Positions 46,453 to 55,775 are shown, counted from the stretch's first letter. The stretch is DNA of 64,000 nt from Chloroflexota bacterium (GCA_958295775.1 CATQHC010000004.1:1-64000); one strand, 5' to 3'. Numbers and translations are program-made. The notes: generated by a model not told the origin, from the sequence alone.

Positions 46453-49125
46453 GTGCGCACTGACGAAATACGCCAACGTTTTCTCGACTTTTTTGCCGAA
46501 AAAAACCATCTTGCCATGCCTGGATCGTCGCTGGTTCCCCAGGGCGATCCCAGCGTGTTGCTGACTTCAGCCGGCATGCAGCAGTTCAAGGACTATTACT
46601 TGGGTCTCGCCGACCCGCCCCATCCCCGCATCGCCACGGTGCAGAAGTGCCTGCGCACCGACGACATCGAGGAAGTGGGGGACACGTCACACCTCACGTT
46701 CTTCGAGATGCTGGGGAACTTCGCCTTTGGTGACTACTTCAAAGAGGAGGCCGTTGCCTTTGCCTGGGAACTCGTAACCGAGCGGTTTCCCTTTGCCAAG
46801 GAGCAGATTTGGGCGACGGTGTTCGGCGGTGAGGACGATCTCGGCCCCGATGAAGATGCCGAACGCGCGTGGCTCGCAGTGGGCGTGCCGCCGGAGCGCA
46901 TCGTCCGTTACTCCGGCTGGAAAGAGAACTGGTGGGGGCCCACCGGCGACTCCGGCCCCTGTGGGCCGTGCTCGGAAATCCACCTGGAATTAGCGCCGAA
47001 TACCGATGGGCATGACTGCATTGGTCCCGCCTGTCCTTGCGGCCGATTCCTTGAAATCTGGAATCTCGTCTTCAATCAATACTATTCCCGCGTCAGCAAC
47101 AGCCAACTTCATGCCGGCGCTCTGAATCCTTTGGAAAACGTCGGTGTGGACACGGGCGCCGGTCTGGAGCGTTGGGCCGTGGCCCTGCAAGGAGTTGCCA
47201 CACCGTTTGAAACAGACCTCTTTCAGCCAATCGTGCAGCAGACTTCGGAGCTTCTTGGCTGCACCTATGGTGACGACACTGACCAGGACATGGGCATTCG
47301 CATCATCTGCGAACACACGCGTGCCGCGGTCTTCCTGATTAGTGATGGTGTATTGCCGGGTAACGTAGGGCGCAGCTACGTGCTCCGCCGTTTGATCCGC
47401 CGCGCCATGCGTCACGCGTATTTGCTGGGGTGCCGTGAACCCATGCTGGCTTCGCTCGGCCGGACCTGCATCGAACTGATGGGCACAGCGTATCCGGGCC
47501 TGCGCACGCGCGAGGAGTTCATTCTGCGCATGATAACGCAGGAGGAAGAAGGCTTCTTGCGCAGCGTGAACCAGGGTTTGCCCCTACTCAACGGCATGCT
47601 GGCAGACTTGGCGCAAGCCGGCGGAAAAGTCCTCACGGGGACTGACGCGTTCCTGCTCCACGACTCGTATGGCTTCCCGATCGAGCTCACCCGGGAAGTT
47701 GCCGGGAAGCGCGGGGTTTGTGTGGACGAGGAGGGTTATCTGGCCGCGTTCCGTGAGCAGCAGGAGCGCAGCCGCCAGAGCGCGCAATTTTCAATCGTGC
47801 AGAACCTCCCTACAGATTTCACTGGCGTGACCTTCACCGGCTATGAGACTACCACTGATGCCGCCACTGTAGTCGGCATTCAGCAGGGAGACGAACGCAC
47901 CGGCAAGCTGGACTCCGGTGAAGAAGGTCTGATCGTTCTCGACCGCACGCCGTTCTACGCCGAAGGCGGCGGCCAGGTAGGCGATGCCGGTAGCATTTCG
48001 AGCGCCGGCGGTACTTTCCTGGTACAGAACACATACTCGCCGCAAGCCGATCTCATCGTCCATGAAGGGCGAGTCACTAAAGGCGCCATCGTTGCCGATA
48101 GTGCGGTAACGGCGACGGCGGATGCGGAACGCCGCGGGAACACCGCGCGCAACCATACGGCTACCCACTTGCTGCACGCCAGTCTGCGCAGCCTGCTTGG
48201 CGAGCACGTGCAACAGTCTGGCTCGTTGGTGGCGCCGGACCACCTGCGCTTCGACTTTGCCCATCCCGATGCCCTCACGCGCCCGGAAGTCGAGGAGGTG
48301 GAGCGGCGCGTGAACGCCCACGTTCAGTCAAATCTGCAGTTGGAAACCCAGCACCTGGAAACATCCGAGGCTGTCGCTGCCGGCGCGTTGGCGCTGTTCG
48401 GCGAGAAATACGGTGAAACGGTGCGCGTGGTCAGCATCGATGGCGTGAGCAAGGAGCTCTGCGGCGGCACGCACGTCGCGGCCACCGGCACGATCGGCCT
48501 CTTTGTCATTCGGAGTGAATCCAGCATCGGCGCGGGACTGCGGCGCATCGAAGCGCTCACCGGCCCCGCCGCCGTGCGCCATATGCAAGACCACAACGCG
48601 CTCTTGCTCGACCTCGCCAACACGCTGGAAGCGCCGCCGCACGAGCTCGCCGACCGCACCGCCGCCTTGCGGGAGGAACTCACCCAACAACGGCGGCACA
48701 TTACGCGCCTGGAGCGCGGCCAGGCGGGGCAGCAGGTCGAGCGCCTCATCGCCTCTGCTGAGGATATAGCGGGCGTGAAGCTCGTCGTGGGCAGCGTGGC
48801 TGTGCCCAACGTCGAGACGTTTCGCGAACTCGGCGATAGAGTGAAAGATCGCCTGGACGGCCCGGGCGCGTTGCTGCTCGGCACGGTACTCAACGACCGC
48901 CCCCAGTTCCTCGTCATGTCTACCAAAGGCTTGTCGGCGCAGGGCGTCCACGCGGGCAATCTCGTGCGCGAAGTCGGCAAGGCGGCCGGCGGCGGCGGCG
49001 GCGGCGGCCCTGAGACGGCGCAAGCCGGCGGCCGCGATCCCGCCAAACTAGAAGAAGCCCTGAAGCATGGCGCGCATCTCCTGCGGGATGCTATGGCAAA
49101 CGCCCACAGCCCAACGGGTGACTAG
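46453..49125 (+). CDS. alaS: Alanyl-tRNA synthetase
   Basis: A full-length 890-residue enzyme. The class II catalytic core has TSAGMQQFKDYYLG and FFEMLGNFAFGDYFK. The editing domain has HTATH (His568, His572) and CGGTH (Cys670, His674), which bind zinc and remove Ser or Gly. The C-terminal DHHA1 domain is preceded by a coiled coil and ends with a Gly-rich segment. GTG 46453 is chosen because the family-conserved RTDEIRQRFLDFF follows directly and AAGGTAAG precedes it; the frame extends 66 codons upstream without family similarity. Confidence 0.97.
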   Translation: MRTDEIRQRFLDFFAEKNHLAMPGSSLVPQGDPSVLLTSAGMQQFKDYYLGLADPPHPRIATVQKCLRTDDIEEVGDTSHLTFFEMLGNFAFGDYFKEEAVAFAWELVTERFPFAKEQIWATVFGGEDDLGPDEDAERAWLAVGVPPERIVRYSGWKENWWGPTGDSGPCGPCSEIHLELAPNTDGHDCIGPACPCGRFLEIWNLVFNQYYSRVSNSQLHAGALNPLENVGVDTGAGLERWAVALQGVATPFETDLFQPIVQQTSELLGCTYGDDTDQDMGIRIICEHTRAAVFLISDGVLPGNVGRSYVLRRLIRRAMRHAYLLGCREPMLASLGRTCIELMGTAYPGLRTREEFILRMITQEEEGFLRSVNQGLPLLNGMLADLAQAGGKVLTGTDAFLLHDSYGFPIELTREVAGKRGVCVDEEGYLAAFREQQERSRQSAQFSIVQNLPTDFTGVTFTGYETTTDAATVVGIQQGDERTGKLDSGEEGLIVLDRTPFYAEGGGQVGDAGSISSAGGTFLVQNTYSPQADLIVHEGRVTKGAIVADSAVTATADAERRGNTARNHTATHLLHASLRSLLGEHVQQSGSLVAPDHLRFDFAHPDALTRPEVEEVERRVNAHVQSNLQLETQHLETSEAVAAGALALFGEKYGETVRVVSIDGVSKELCGGTHVAATGTIGLFVIRSESSIGAGLRRIEALTGPAAVRHMQDHNALLLDLANTLEAPPHELADRTAALREELTQQRRHITRLERGQAGQQVERLIASAEDIAGVKLVVGSVAVPNVETFRELGDRVKDRLDGPGALLLGTVLNDRPQFLVMSTKGLSAQGVHAGNLVREVGKAAGGGGGGGPETAQAGGRDPAKLEEALKHGAHLLRDAMANAHSPTGD

Positions 49126-49373
49126 CTGCTGCATATCGTTGCAACTACCCATGCTGTATGGTTCTGGCAGTGCTTGCCCCTTATCCCGTTAGGAGAATCC
49201 AGTTCTTAGGGCCGAGGTGACGCGCAGATCCTATGTTCCACAAGCCTGCGTGGCTTAGAGCACCGATCGAGTAACGTCTTTCCGGTGGTGTTTTCTTGTC
49301 AAACCTGCACCGTATCAGGCATCGTGATAGAGTGAGTTGAGCAAAGAAACCTACGATTACAAGGAGTATTGGT

Positions 49374-50594
49374 ATGGCACTGTCTGCGGAAGAACAAGCG
49401 TTGTTGAGCGGAGAAAAGCGAAACCTCCCCTTTCTGCCCGCCCTTGGCGGCTGGTACAACGAGGAAGAAGTGGAAGCGCTGACCCAAGCGCTCCGTGAGA
49501 GCATGGAATGGAGAGTAGGCTTTAGCGGCAACGACATTGCGGAATTCGAGCGGGAATTCGCCGAGTATTGCGACGTTAAGTACGCATTCGCGGTCAACTC
49601 TTGCGGTACCGGTCTCGATGCCTCGATGCAGGTGCTCGACCTCGGTCCCGAGGACGAGGTAATAGTGCCGGCCATCACGTACATTGCGACGGCGCAGGCA
49701 GTTGTGGGCGTAGGCGCGAAGGTAGTGCTTGCCGAGTGCCATCCTGACACCTTCAATATTGATCCCAACGACGTGGAACGCCGCATGACCGCGAACACGC
49801 GGGCGATCATGCCCGTGCACAACAACGGTCTTTCCGCCGACATGGACGCATTGGCCGACATTGCCGAACGACACCCGCACCCCATACACGGACCGGCCCC
49901 GGTGGTGGGTGACGCCGCCCGTGCCGCCGGCGGCGGCTACAAAGGCACGCGCGTCGGCAAGAAAGGCGCGATGACGATCTTTAGTTTTCAGACCACCAAG
50001 AACATGACCACCCTCGGTGAAGGCGGCATGGTTACGACGGATGATGACGATTACGCCGCTTACATCAACAGCAGCCGCTCTTTCGGCTGGGGTCTCAAAG
50101 GCTGGGGTTCTAATTACCGCCTGACGAAGTTGCAGGCCGTCGCCGGCAGAATTCAGCTCGCGCGGCTCGACGAAATGAACGCACTGCGCCGCGACCGCGC
50201 GCTGATGCTATCCGATTGCCTCGCCGACGCGCCCGGCGTCATCATCCCGCAGACGCCGGCCGGCTATGAGCACGTGTGGTATGGCTATACCGTGCTGCTG
50301 GAATCAGAGTGGGCCGGTGAGCCGCGCGACAAGATGCTCGAGCACATGCAGGCCGAGTATGGCGTTGGCAGCGGCGTAATGAATGCCGCGCTGCCCGACT
50401 ACGACTCGGTTTTGAACAAGCTTGGCCACAAGCCGGAAGATGTGCCGGTCTCTACCGACGTCGGCCGCCGCCTGTTCTGCCCTTCGCTCCATCCGTTGAT
50501 GACCGACGATGACGTGCGCTTTGTCGCTGCCGCCCTCAAGGCGAGTATGCAGGAAGTCTCCAGTAAGGTTGGCGCGGCTGCTGCCGTCCGCTAA
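49374..50594 (+). CDS. DegT/DnrJ/EryC1/StrS-family PLP aminotransferase
   Basis: The 406-residue fold-type I enzyme has the cofactor Lys209 in FSFQTTKNMTTLGEGG, Asp180 beside the PLP nitrogen, and NSCGTGLDA near residue 77. It probably aminates a keto sugar nucleotide, as in amino-sugar or antibiotic-sugar synthesis, or serves as an AHBA-like enzyme. No sugar-nucleotide partner is adjacent. A hairpin at 50803-50833 lies downstream. Confidence 0.9.
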   Translation: MALSAEEQALLSGEKRNLPFLPALGGWYNEEEVEALTQALRESMEWRVGFSGNDIAEFEREFAEYCDVKYAFAVNSCGTGLDASMQVLDLGPEDEVIVPAITYIATAQAVVGVGAKVVLAECHPDTFNIDPNDVERRMTANTRAIMPVHNNGLSADMDALADIAERHPHPIHGPAPVVGDAARAAGGGYKGTRVGKKGAMTIFSFQTTKNMTTLGEGGMVTTDDDDYAAYINSSRSFGWGLKGWGSNYRLTKLQAVAGRIQLARLDEMNALRRDRALMLSDCLADAPGVIIPQTPAGYEHVWYGYTVLLESEWAGEPRDKMLEHMQAEYGVGSGVMNAALPDYDSVLNKLGHKPEDVPVSTDVGRRLFCPSLHPLMTDDDVRFVAAALKASMQEVSSKVGAAAAVR

Positions 50595-50934
50595 GGAACC
50601 ATACAGCGGAGAACTCAACCGTGAGTCCCGTGTCTTGGGTGCAGGGGCTGATCGGCACCCTTAGATGAACGTCGCGCGGGGTCGCGCCACATATGACAAG
50701 CAGTGGCGACCCGTTTCTTGCGGGGCAAGCAGGCGATGGGTTCCCGCACCTTGGTAACGTTGAGCTGGGTAAGAGCGGCCGCCAGCTATTGCCTTGAGCG
50801 GCAAGCAACCTCACATAGCCAGTGAGGTTGCTTCTCTACTACAGATGCTCTACATTTGAGAAAAGAGCGGCTGTGTCCCGGGTATGCGGGGCAATTGGGG
50901 ATGCACATACAATACGAGCGGCAAGGAGCCGACT
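50595..50934. other. 340-base gap with a 12-base-pair hairpin
   Basis: The hairpin at 50803-50833 is the main structure. The 200 bases before it are GC-rich with several short complementary runs, but no RNA family was recognised. Confidence 0.4.
50803..50833 (+). terminator. Possible terminator hairpin
   Basis: AAGCAACCTCAC (50803-50814) pairs exactly with GTGAGGTTGCTT (50822-50833) around ATAGCCA. Only CTCTACT follows, so the T-tract is weak. Confidence 0.5.
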
Positions 50935-51324
50935 ATGGCAGTGTTTGACACCCACAGGGCGTTTCAAGCACTCACGGACGTGGGTTTCTCGGAGCGCCAA
51001 GCACAAGCGCTGATCGACGTGGGCGGAGAAGGTTACGGCGCGTTGGCGACTAAGAGCGACCTGAAAGCGCTGGAACAAGCAACCAAGGCCGACCTGAAGG
51101 CGCTGGAACAAGCAACCAAGGCCGACCTGAAGGCGCTGGAACAAGCAACCAAGGCCGACCTGAAGGCGCTGGAACAAGCAACGAAAGCCGACATTGCCGC
51201 CGTGCGTGAAGTTATGGCGACCAAAGCCGACTTGAAGGACTTAGAATTACGCATCACGCTGCGTCTGGGTGCACTCATCGTGGGCGCGGCGGGGGTGCTG
51301 GCCGTGCTGGATTTTCTTCCATGA
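50935..51324 (+). CDS. Repeat-bearing coiled-coil membrane protein (DUF1640-like)
   Basis: A 129-residue protein. An N-terminal helical part (MAVFDTHRAFQALTDVGFSERQAQALI) is followed by repeats of KADLKALEQAT, then a C-terminal membrane helix (LGALIVGAAGVLAVLDFL). The layout matches DUF1640/CCDC90-like proteins: head, coiled coil, tail anchor. Eleven-residue repeats suit a right-handed or hendecad coiled coil. ATG 50935 follows AAGGAG at good spacing. The four central repeats are nearly identical in DNA (51058-51189). The function is unknown. Confidence 0.8.
   Translation: MAVFDTHRAFQALTDVGFSERQAQALIDVGGEGYGALATKSDLKALEQATKADLKALEQATKADLKALEQATKADLKALEQATKADIAAVREVMATKADLKDLELRITLRLGALIVGAAGVLAVLDFLP
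51058..51189 (+). repeat. Four 33-base tandem repeats inside the coiled-coil gene
   Basis: Units at 51058-51090, 51091-51123, 51124-51156 and 51157-51189 encode DLKALEQATKA. Units 2 and 3 are identical; unit 1 differs by one base and unit 4 by two. Being in frame, copy-number change would lengthen or shorten the coiled coil by 11 residues without breaking it. Confidence 0.9.
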
Positions 51325-51507
51325 TCGCGCCTGACTTCAATTCCCGCGTCTCATTGCGTACTCTCCAACTGTAACCGTGTGGATTACATACGTGAGAATT
51401 CAGGTCCCACTGTCTGAGGTCATTGCACGGGACTAGAGGGATAGCAAAGCAATACGTTGCCGTCCCAATGCAATGCGTTGAACCAACAGCAAGGACGGCA
51501 TAGCTCG

Positions 51508-52269
51508 GTGTTGCTCGTTTTCAATGTCTGGCGCAGGATGCTTGGCCTTCACTACTCTGATTTCTTCACCGTTATTAGAGGCAACATCCTGTGGGCGATC
51601 TTCTGTTTGCCCTTTGCGTTGTACAGCTACGTTACACTCGTGCCAATCCTCACCGAATCTGCTGAAACGCCCCAGGACACTCCGGGGATTCTCTTGGGCA
51701 TCTCCTACATAATCGCCTCGCTGGTGCTGCTTGCCCTGGCGGGCCCGGCCACTGCGGCTATTTACGAATTCGCGGCGCGATCGCTCGCCAATGAAGCCGT
51801 AGGCATGCAAGACTACATCCAGAGTTTTCGCACCCACTTCATCAGGGGCTACCTGGTGGCGGCGCTCGACCTGATCCTGTTGGCGGCGCTGGTGCTCAAC
51901 GCGTGGTTCTACTTGACGGCGGATCTTCCCTCGCTCTTTCGCGTCCTCAGCATTCTCTTCGTTTGGGGAATCGTGTTCTGGGTGGCGATTCAACCGTATT
52001 TGTTTTCAGTAATGATTCGGCTTGACACCTCCGTGCTGCAGACCTTTCGCAACGCGGTACTCCTGGCGCTCGACAATCTCGGCGTAACCATCAGCCTCAT
52101 TGGCGTGCAGTTGGTGATGATATTCTTCTTCGTCCCACTCTTTGCAATTGCATATCCGGTCTTGGCCGGCTCTATTTTCGCCCACACGCACGTTGGCGTG
52201 CTGAATGAACTCCTCGACCAGTACGATGAGAAGCGCAGTGCCGAAGAAGCCACGGAGAGTGGGTCCTAA
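51508..52269 (+). CDS. YesL-like (DUF624) membrane protein
   Basis: A protein of about 253 residues with five to six hydrophobic helices. Its N-terminal NVWRRMLGLHYSDFFTVIRGNILWAIFCLP block resembles YesL/DUF624 proteins. These are often encoded with sugar ABC importers, but their role is not settled. GTG 51508, with AAGGACGG upstream, is preferred over the frame start at 51457. The MalK-like ATPase gene starts ten bases after its stop. Confidence 0.65.
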   Translation: MLLVFNVWRRMLGLHYSDFFTVIRGNILWAIFCLPFALYSYVTLVPILTESAETPQDTPGILLGISYIIASLVLLALAGPATAAIYEFAARSLANEAVGMQDYIQSFRTHFIRGYLVAALDLILLAALVLNAWFYLTADLPSLFRVLSILFVWGIVFWVAIQPYLFSVMIRLDTSVLQTFRNAVLLALDNLGVTISLIGVQLVMIFFFVPLFAIAYPVLAGSIFAHTHVGVLNELLDQYDEKRSAEEATESGS

Positions 52270-52279
52270 GGAGTAAGCA

Positions 52280-53443
52280 ATGGCGAGCCTCACTCTTGAG
52301 GGAGCGGTAAGAACGTATAAAAGACCTAACCCATCTTCCTGGAAGGATTTATTTGGGAAGCTCAGGGGCGGGGAAGCGTCCGATGCGGTCGTCGCTGACA
52401 CCGAAGAAGAGCTAGTTTACGCGCTCGACGGGATTGATCTCCAGATCGAAGACGGCGAATCCCTGAGTATTCTGGGGCCCTCCGGCTGTGGCAAAACCGC
52501 CATATTGCGCATCCTGGCGGGACTGGAACAGTTGGATGACGGCAAAGTGCTCTTCGATGGGGAGGACGTGACCACGGTGAGCCCCCAAGAACGCAACGTC
52601 GCCATGGTGTTCCAGGACTACGCGCTCTACCCCCATTGGGCTGCGCAAGACAACCTGGGGTTCTTCTTTCAAACGCACCAGCGCAAGCATGAGATTCCCG
52701 AGCGAGTGCGCATCACCGCACGGGTTATGGGACTGGGTTTTGAGACTCTCCTCAGCCAGAAGCCGCCCAAGCTTTCGGGCGGCCAGCAACAGCGGGTTGC
52801 TATCGGTCGCGCGATAATTCGCGATCCGCAGGCATTTCTCTTCGACGAACCGCTCTCAAATCTCGACGCCACCGTACGCGCGCGTACGCGCGTCGAGATC
52901 AGGCGTCTCATTCAGCGTTTCGGCATTACGTCGGTCTACGTTACCCACGATCAGTCCGAGGCCTTTACTATGGGCGACCGCATAGCCGTAATGCGTAACG
53001 GCAAAATCCTGCAGGTGGATACCCGCCGCCAGCTTGTCGAACGGCCGCTCAACCGCTTCGTTGCCGACTTCATTACTGTACCGGCGATGAACTTGCTGCC
53101 CGGTGTGGTGCATAGAGACTACGTGGATGTGCATGACCGCAAGATCATGCCGCCGCCAATTGTGCTCCAGCAGTATCAGTTAGAGTCAATCACCATTGGA
53201 ATTCGCCCAACGGATGTGCAGCTTCGCCCTGAGAATGAAGAAGATACGATACCGGCCAAAGTCGAAACGGTGGAGCCGCTCATGAGCGAGCGTTCCGTCC
53301 TGCTCACCGTGCGCGTGGGACGCTACTTGTACCGCGTCCAGCGACCGCAGACCGAGCATTTCGAGCCGGATACGCTGGTGTTCATAGAAGTACCCCCCCA
53401 CTGCCAGCACGTCTTCGACAACCGCGGACGGCGCATCAACTAG
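52280..53443 (+). CDS. MalK/UgpC-type ABC importer ATPase with N-terminal insertion
   Basis: The 387-residue protein has Walker A GPSGCGKT (66-73), the Q-loop Gln112, LSGGQ (165-169), Walker B in FLFDE (to Glu190) and a C-terminal OB-fold/TOBE-like regulatory region as in carbohydrate importer ATPases. Compared with MalK, about 33 residues (14-46, Lys/Ser/Gly-rich then acidic) are inserted after the first strand. The TOBE part is shorter than usual. It is in an operon with the YesL-like gene but has no permease next to it. Confidence 0.9.
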   Translation: MASLTLEGAVRTYKRPNPSSWKDLFGKLRGGEASDAVVADTEEELVYALDGIDLQIEDGESLSILGPSGCGKTAILRILAGLEQLDDGKVLFDGEDVTTVSPQERNVAMVFQDYALYPHWAAQDNLGFFFQTHQRKHEIPERVRITARVMGLGFETLLSQKPPKLSGGQQQRVAIGRAIIRDPQAFLFDEPLSNLDATVRARTRVEIRRLIQRFGITSVYVTHDQSEAFTMGDRIAVMRNGKILQVDTRRQLVERPLNRFVADFITVPAMNLLPGVVHRDYVDVHDRKIMPPPIVLQQYQLESITIGIRPTDVQLRPENEEDTIPAKVETVEPLMSERSVLLTVRVGRYLYRVQRPQTEHFEPDTLVFIEVPPHCQHVFDNRGRRIN

Positions 53444-53563
53444 CGTCCCGAGGGACGCCGCCTGGACGTTGCCTAGGCCCCAAATCGGTGGCTTGGCGTC
53501 ACCACTCCTCTTCGGGTCAACTGGGCTGCTGCGGGTCATTTGTGCAGCGCAACGGTATGCCCT

Positions 53564-54550
53564 TTACGGGTACTCCAGGAGTACGCCGAGGTATTCATCC
53601 TTGCGGTCGCGCAAGCCTTCATACGCTGTTTGGCCCTGTGTGTAGGGCAATACGTGGGTGACAAGCGGCGCCACGTTGATACGGCCCTTAGCCAGCAACG
53701 ACCAGATAAACGGCATGTCCTGCGCGCGGGTAGCGGCGTCTACCGTGCTGGCATGCGCGCCAATCAGGTGCACACCCGTGCGATGAATGTCGAAATAGGG
53801 ATCGAGTTCCAGTTTATCCCGCGGGCTGCCCAACAGCACGACGCGCCCATGATCGGCGGCGGCTTTGATGGCAAGGTCAATCGTCGGACCGCTCCCCACG
53901 GCTTCGACGACGAAGTTGGCGCCGCGCGGACCGAGTTCCGGCAGCCAGTCGGCGAGCGGCTTCTCGCTCAAGTTGAACGCCAGATCCACGCCGCAGGCGA
54001 GCGCCTGCGCCAACCGGGGCGCCGCCAGGTCTGCGGCCGCAACTTGCCCGGCTCCCGCGAGCCCACAGAGCTGCGCGCAGAGATTGCCCACCAAGCCCAT
54101 GCCAAGCACCAGCGCGTTCTCGCCAAAATAGACCGGCGCTTGGCGGACAGCCGACATGGCAATCTGCACCATTGCGAGGAACGGCGCGTGCTTTTCGGGC
54201 ACGCCATCGGGCACCGGCAGCAGGTCATCACAGCCCAGAAGCGCGTGGGTCGCATGGCGTTTACGATGAAAGACGCGCGCGCCGGGCGCTAATTCGGAAA
54301 CTCCCTCGCCAACCGCCAGCACTTCGCCCACAGCGGCGTAACCCGGCCGAAACGGATACTTGGCATAGCCAAAATCAGGCTCTGCGAAGCCCCGGTGCGT
54401 CTCCGTGAACATGGCAAGCTCCGTGCCCGCGCTAATCAGCGAGAACCGGTTCCGTACCAAGACTTCACTGGTACCTGGTTCGTCTGAGATTGCCAGAGTC
54501 TCTGCGACGCAGGTATCCCTGCTTGGAAAGACTAGCCCCTGAATTTCCAT
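53564..54550 (-). CDS. Zinc-free MDR-family dehydrogenase, BchC-like
   Basis: The 328-residue medium-chain dehydrogenase has the cofactor domain motif VLGMGLVGNLCAQLCGLAGA and the N-terminal SLISAGTELAMF stretch of the BchC-like/sugar alcohol branch. The catalytic-zinc Cys-His-Glu set and the structural four-cysteine loop are absent. Substrate unknown. It converges on the ABC ATPase gene. Confidence 0.82.
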   Translation of the reverse strand: MEIQGLVFPSRDTCVAETLAISDEPGTSEVLVRNRFSLISAGTELAMFTETHRGFAEPDFGYAKYPFRPGYAAVGEVLAVGEGVSELAPGARVFHRKRHATHALLGCDDLLPVPDGVPEKHAPFLAMVQIAMSAVRQAPVYFGENALVLGMGLVGNLCAQLCGLAGAGQVAAADLAAPRLAQALACGVDLAFNLSEKPLADWLPELGPRGANFVVEAVGSGPTIDLAIKAAADHGRVVLLGSPRDKLELDPYFDIHRTGVHLIGAHASTVDAATRAQDMPFIWSLLAKGRINVAPLVTHVLPYTQGQTAYEGLRDRKDEYLGVLLEYP

Positions 54551-54759
54551 GTGCGCTCCTCTATAGCTCTTGCCTCGCTTTGGATGAAACCACGGTCGGC
54601 CCCTCGCGCCAAGTGTCGAAACTCAGACTATGCGGTCGCGATGCCAGCCTAGCCCAGTGCAGCCAAAGCGTTACCTATTGCGGTAACCACTTGACCTTAC
54701 CGCACGTTACTCCGTTGCCGCTAGGAATCGTAGCGCGCATCCTGCATTGCGGCAACAGT

Positions 54760-55089
54760 TCAATGGGCGCGCTCTATGAGCCGTGTGAGACTGGTAAGGT
54801 GCTCATGGAGCTTGGCGCGTCCTCGCGCACTCAGAGAATACCAAGTTACCGGCCGGCGGTCGCGAAAGGTCTTCTCGACCGCAACATAGCCACCATCTTC
54901 CAGCTTACGCAGATGCGTCCCAAGGTTGCCGTCCGTTTCGGCAAGAACTTGCTTGAGACGGCTGAAAGACATGAATTCATGCTTAGAGAGCAACACACAG
55001 ACAGCAAGTCGCACCCGATGCTCAAGCAGACCGCCGAGTGACGCTAATTCCTCAAGGCTAGCGATTTCTGGATCAGTTCGATTGGGCAC
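54760..55089 (-). CDS. Winged-helix transcriptional regulator
   Basis: A 109-residue protein with a single winged-helix domain (HTH_27-like: VRLAVCVLLSKHEFMSFSRLKQVLAETDGNLGTHLRKLEDGGYV) and a wing containing EKTFRDRRPVTWYSLS. GTG 55089 has GGAG nine bases ahead and overlaps the end of the upstream gene by 17 bases, so the two are coupled. It is the likely binder of the palindrome at 55678-55708. Confidence 0.8.
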   Translation of the reverse strand: MPNRTDPEIASLEELASLGGLLEHRVRLAVCVLLSKHEFMSFSRLKQVLAETDGNLGTHLRKLEDGGYVAVEKTFRDRRPVTWYSLSARGRAKLHEHLTSLTRLIERAH

Positions 55090-55642
55090 GGGAATTGTCT
55101 CCAAGATAGCCCAGCGTCAATAGCGCCGCAGCAAACAAGACCCCGGTAATCGTCCACCCATAGTCAGGTACGAAAAGGGTGATGACATAGCCAACGCCCG
55201 CTACCAGGCCTACTGTCAGCAAGCGACGATCCAGGTGCAAACCGGCGAGAAAGTATGTCAATGCCAGCAAAAGCAGCCAAATTGAACTATAGCCGGACCA
55301 TGTGAGCTGTTCCGTTGCGACCAATACGCTACAAAGCAGACCAACACCCAGAAATGACAGCCAATGCAGGCCCCACCGGATGCCTTCCCAGCTATCCGTT
55401 TGGCCGACACTCCGGCTATGGCGTATGCCCAGCCATGCCGAAATGACAACACCAAGCGGCGCCGCTACTGACCAGAACCATCCAATCCAGCGGGGGTCAC
55501 TGGCAAAATCTACCAGGGCAAAACCAATGAGCGCAGCAGCTGCCCAAAAGACAAAGGTAGCCGTAGGTTGACCGGGCCCAGATCGCTGCGCCACGGCGCG
55601 AACGTACGCTACGTCCTCTCTAAGCTTATCGGTATTCGACAT
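55073..55642 (-). CDS. Small polytopic membrane protein of the regulator pair
   Basis: A 189-residue protein with a 30-residue cytoplasmic N terminus, then about five to six membrane helices in pairs (TFVFWAAAALIGFALVDF and others). A strong AAAGGAGG precedes the ATG at 55642. No family is recognised with confidence. Proteins of this size are often encoded with an HTH_27 regulator. It may sense or be controlled by membrane stress, which is inference only. Confidence 0.65.
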   Translation of the reverse strand: MSNTDKLREDVAYVRAVAQRSGPGQPTATFVFWAAAALIGFALVDFASDPRWIGWFWSVAAPLGVVISAWLGIRHSRSVGQTDSWEGIRWGLHWLSFLGVGLLCSVLVATEQLTWSGYSSIWLLLLALTYFLAGLHLDRRLLTVGLVAGVGYVITLFVPDYGWTITGVLFAAALLTLGYLGDNSRAQSN

Positions 55643-55677
55643 GACAACCTCCTTTGAACCTAATACTACTCCTGTTT

Positions 55678-55720
55678 GACTTGTACTCTGTACAATAGAG
55701 TACAAGTCTCAACGTGTCAA
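55678..55720 (-). promoter_or_regulatory. Promoter overlapped by a perfect palindromic operator
   Basis: On the minus strand TTGACA (55715-55720) and TATTGT (55692-55697) are 17 bases apart. GACTTGTACTCT (55678-55689) and its exact complement (55697-55708) flank a 7-base spacer and cover the -10 region and transcript start. A second dyad, TTGTAC-TCT-GTACAA (55681-55695), is nested inside. The downstream operon encodes a winged-helix protein. Confidence 0.75.
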
Positions 55721-55775
55721 GGGTGAGTCCGGTCCTTGAGCTGTGAAATTGGAAATCTAACGGCAAAAAGAGCGC

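Noticed and set aside
50595-50830. Candidate structural RNA gene
   Set aside because: I could not match it to tmRNA, 6S, RNase P or SRP RNA, and the only clear element is the downstream hairpin.
51058-51189. Possible CRISPR array
   Set aside because: The 33-base units are head to tail with no spacers and lie in frame within a coding sequence.
53540-54292. Plus-strand open frame of 250 codons
   Set aside because: It is antisense to the MDR dehydrogenase, whose cofactor motif is intact on the other strand.
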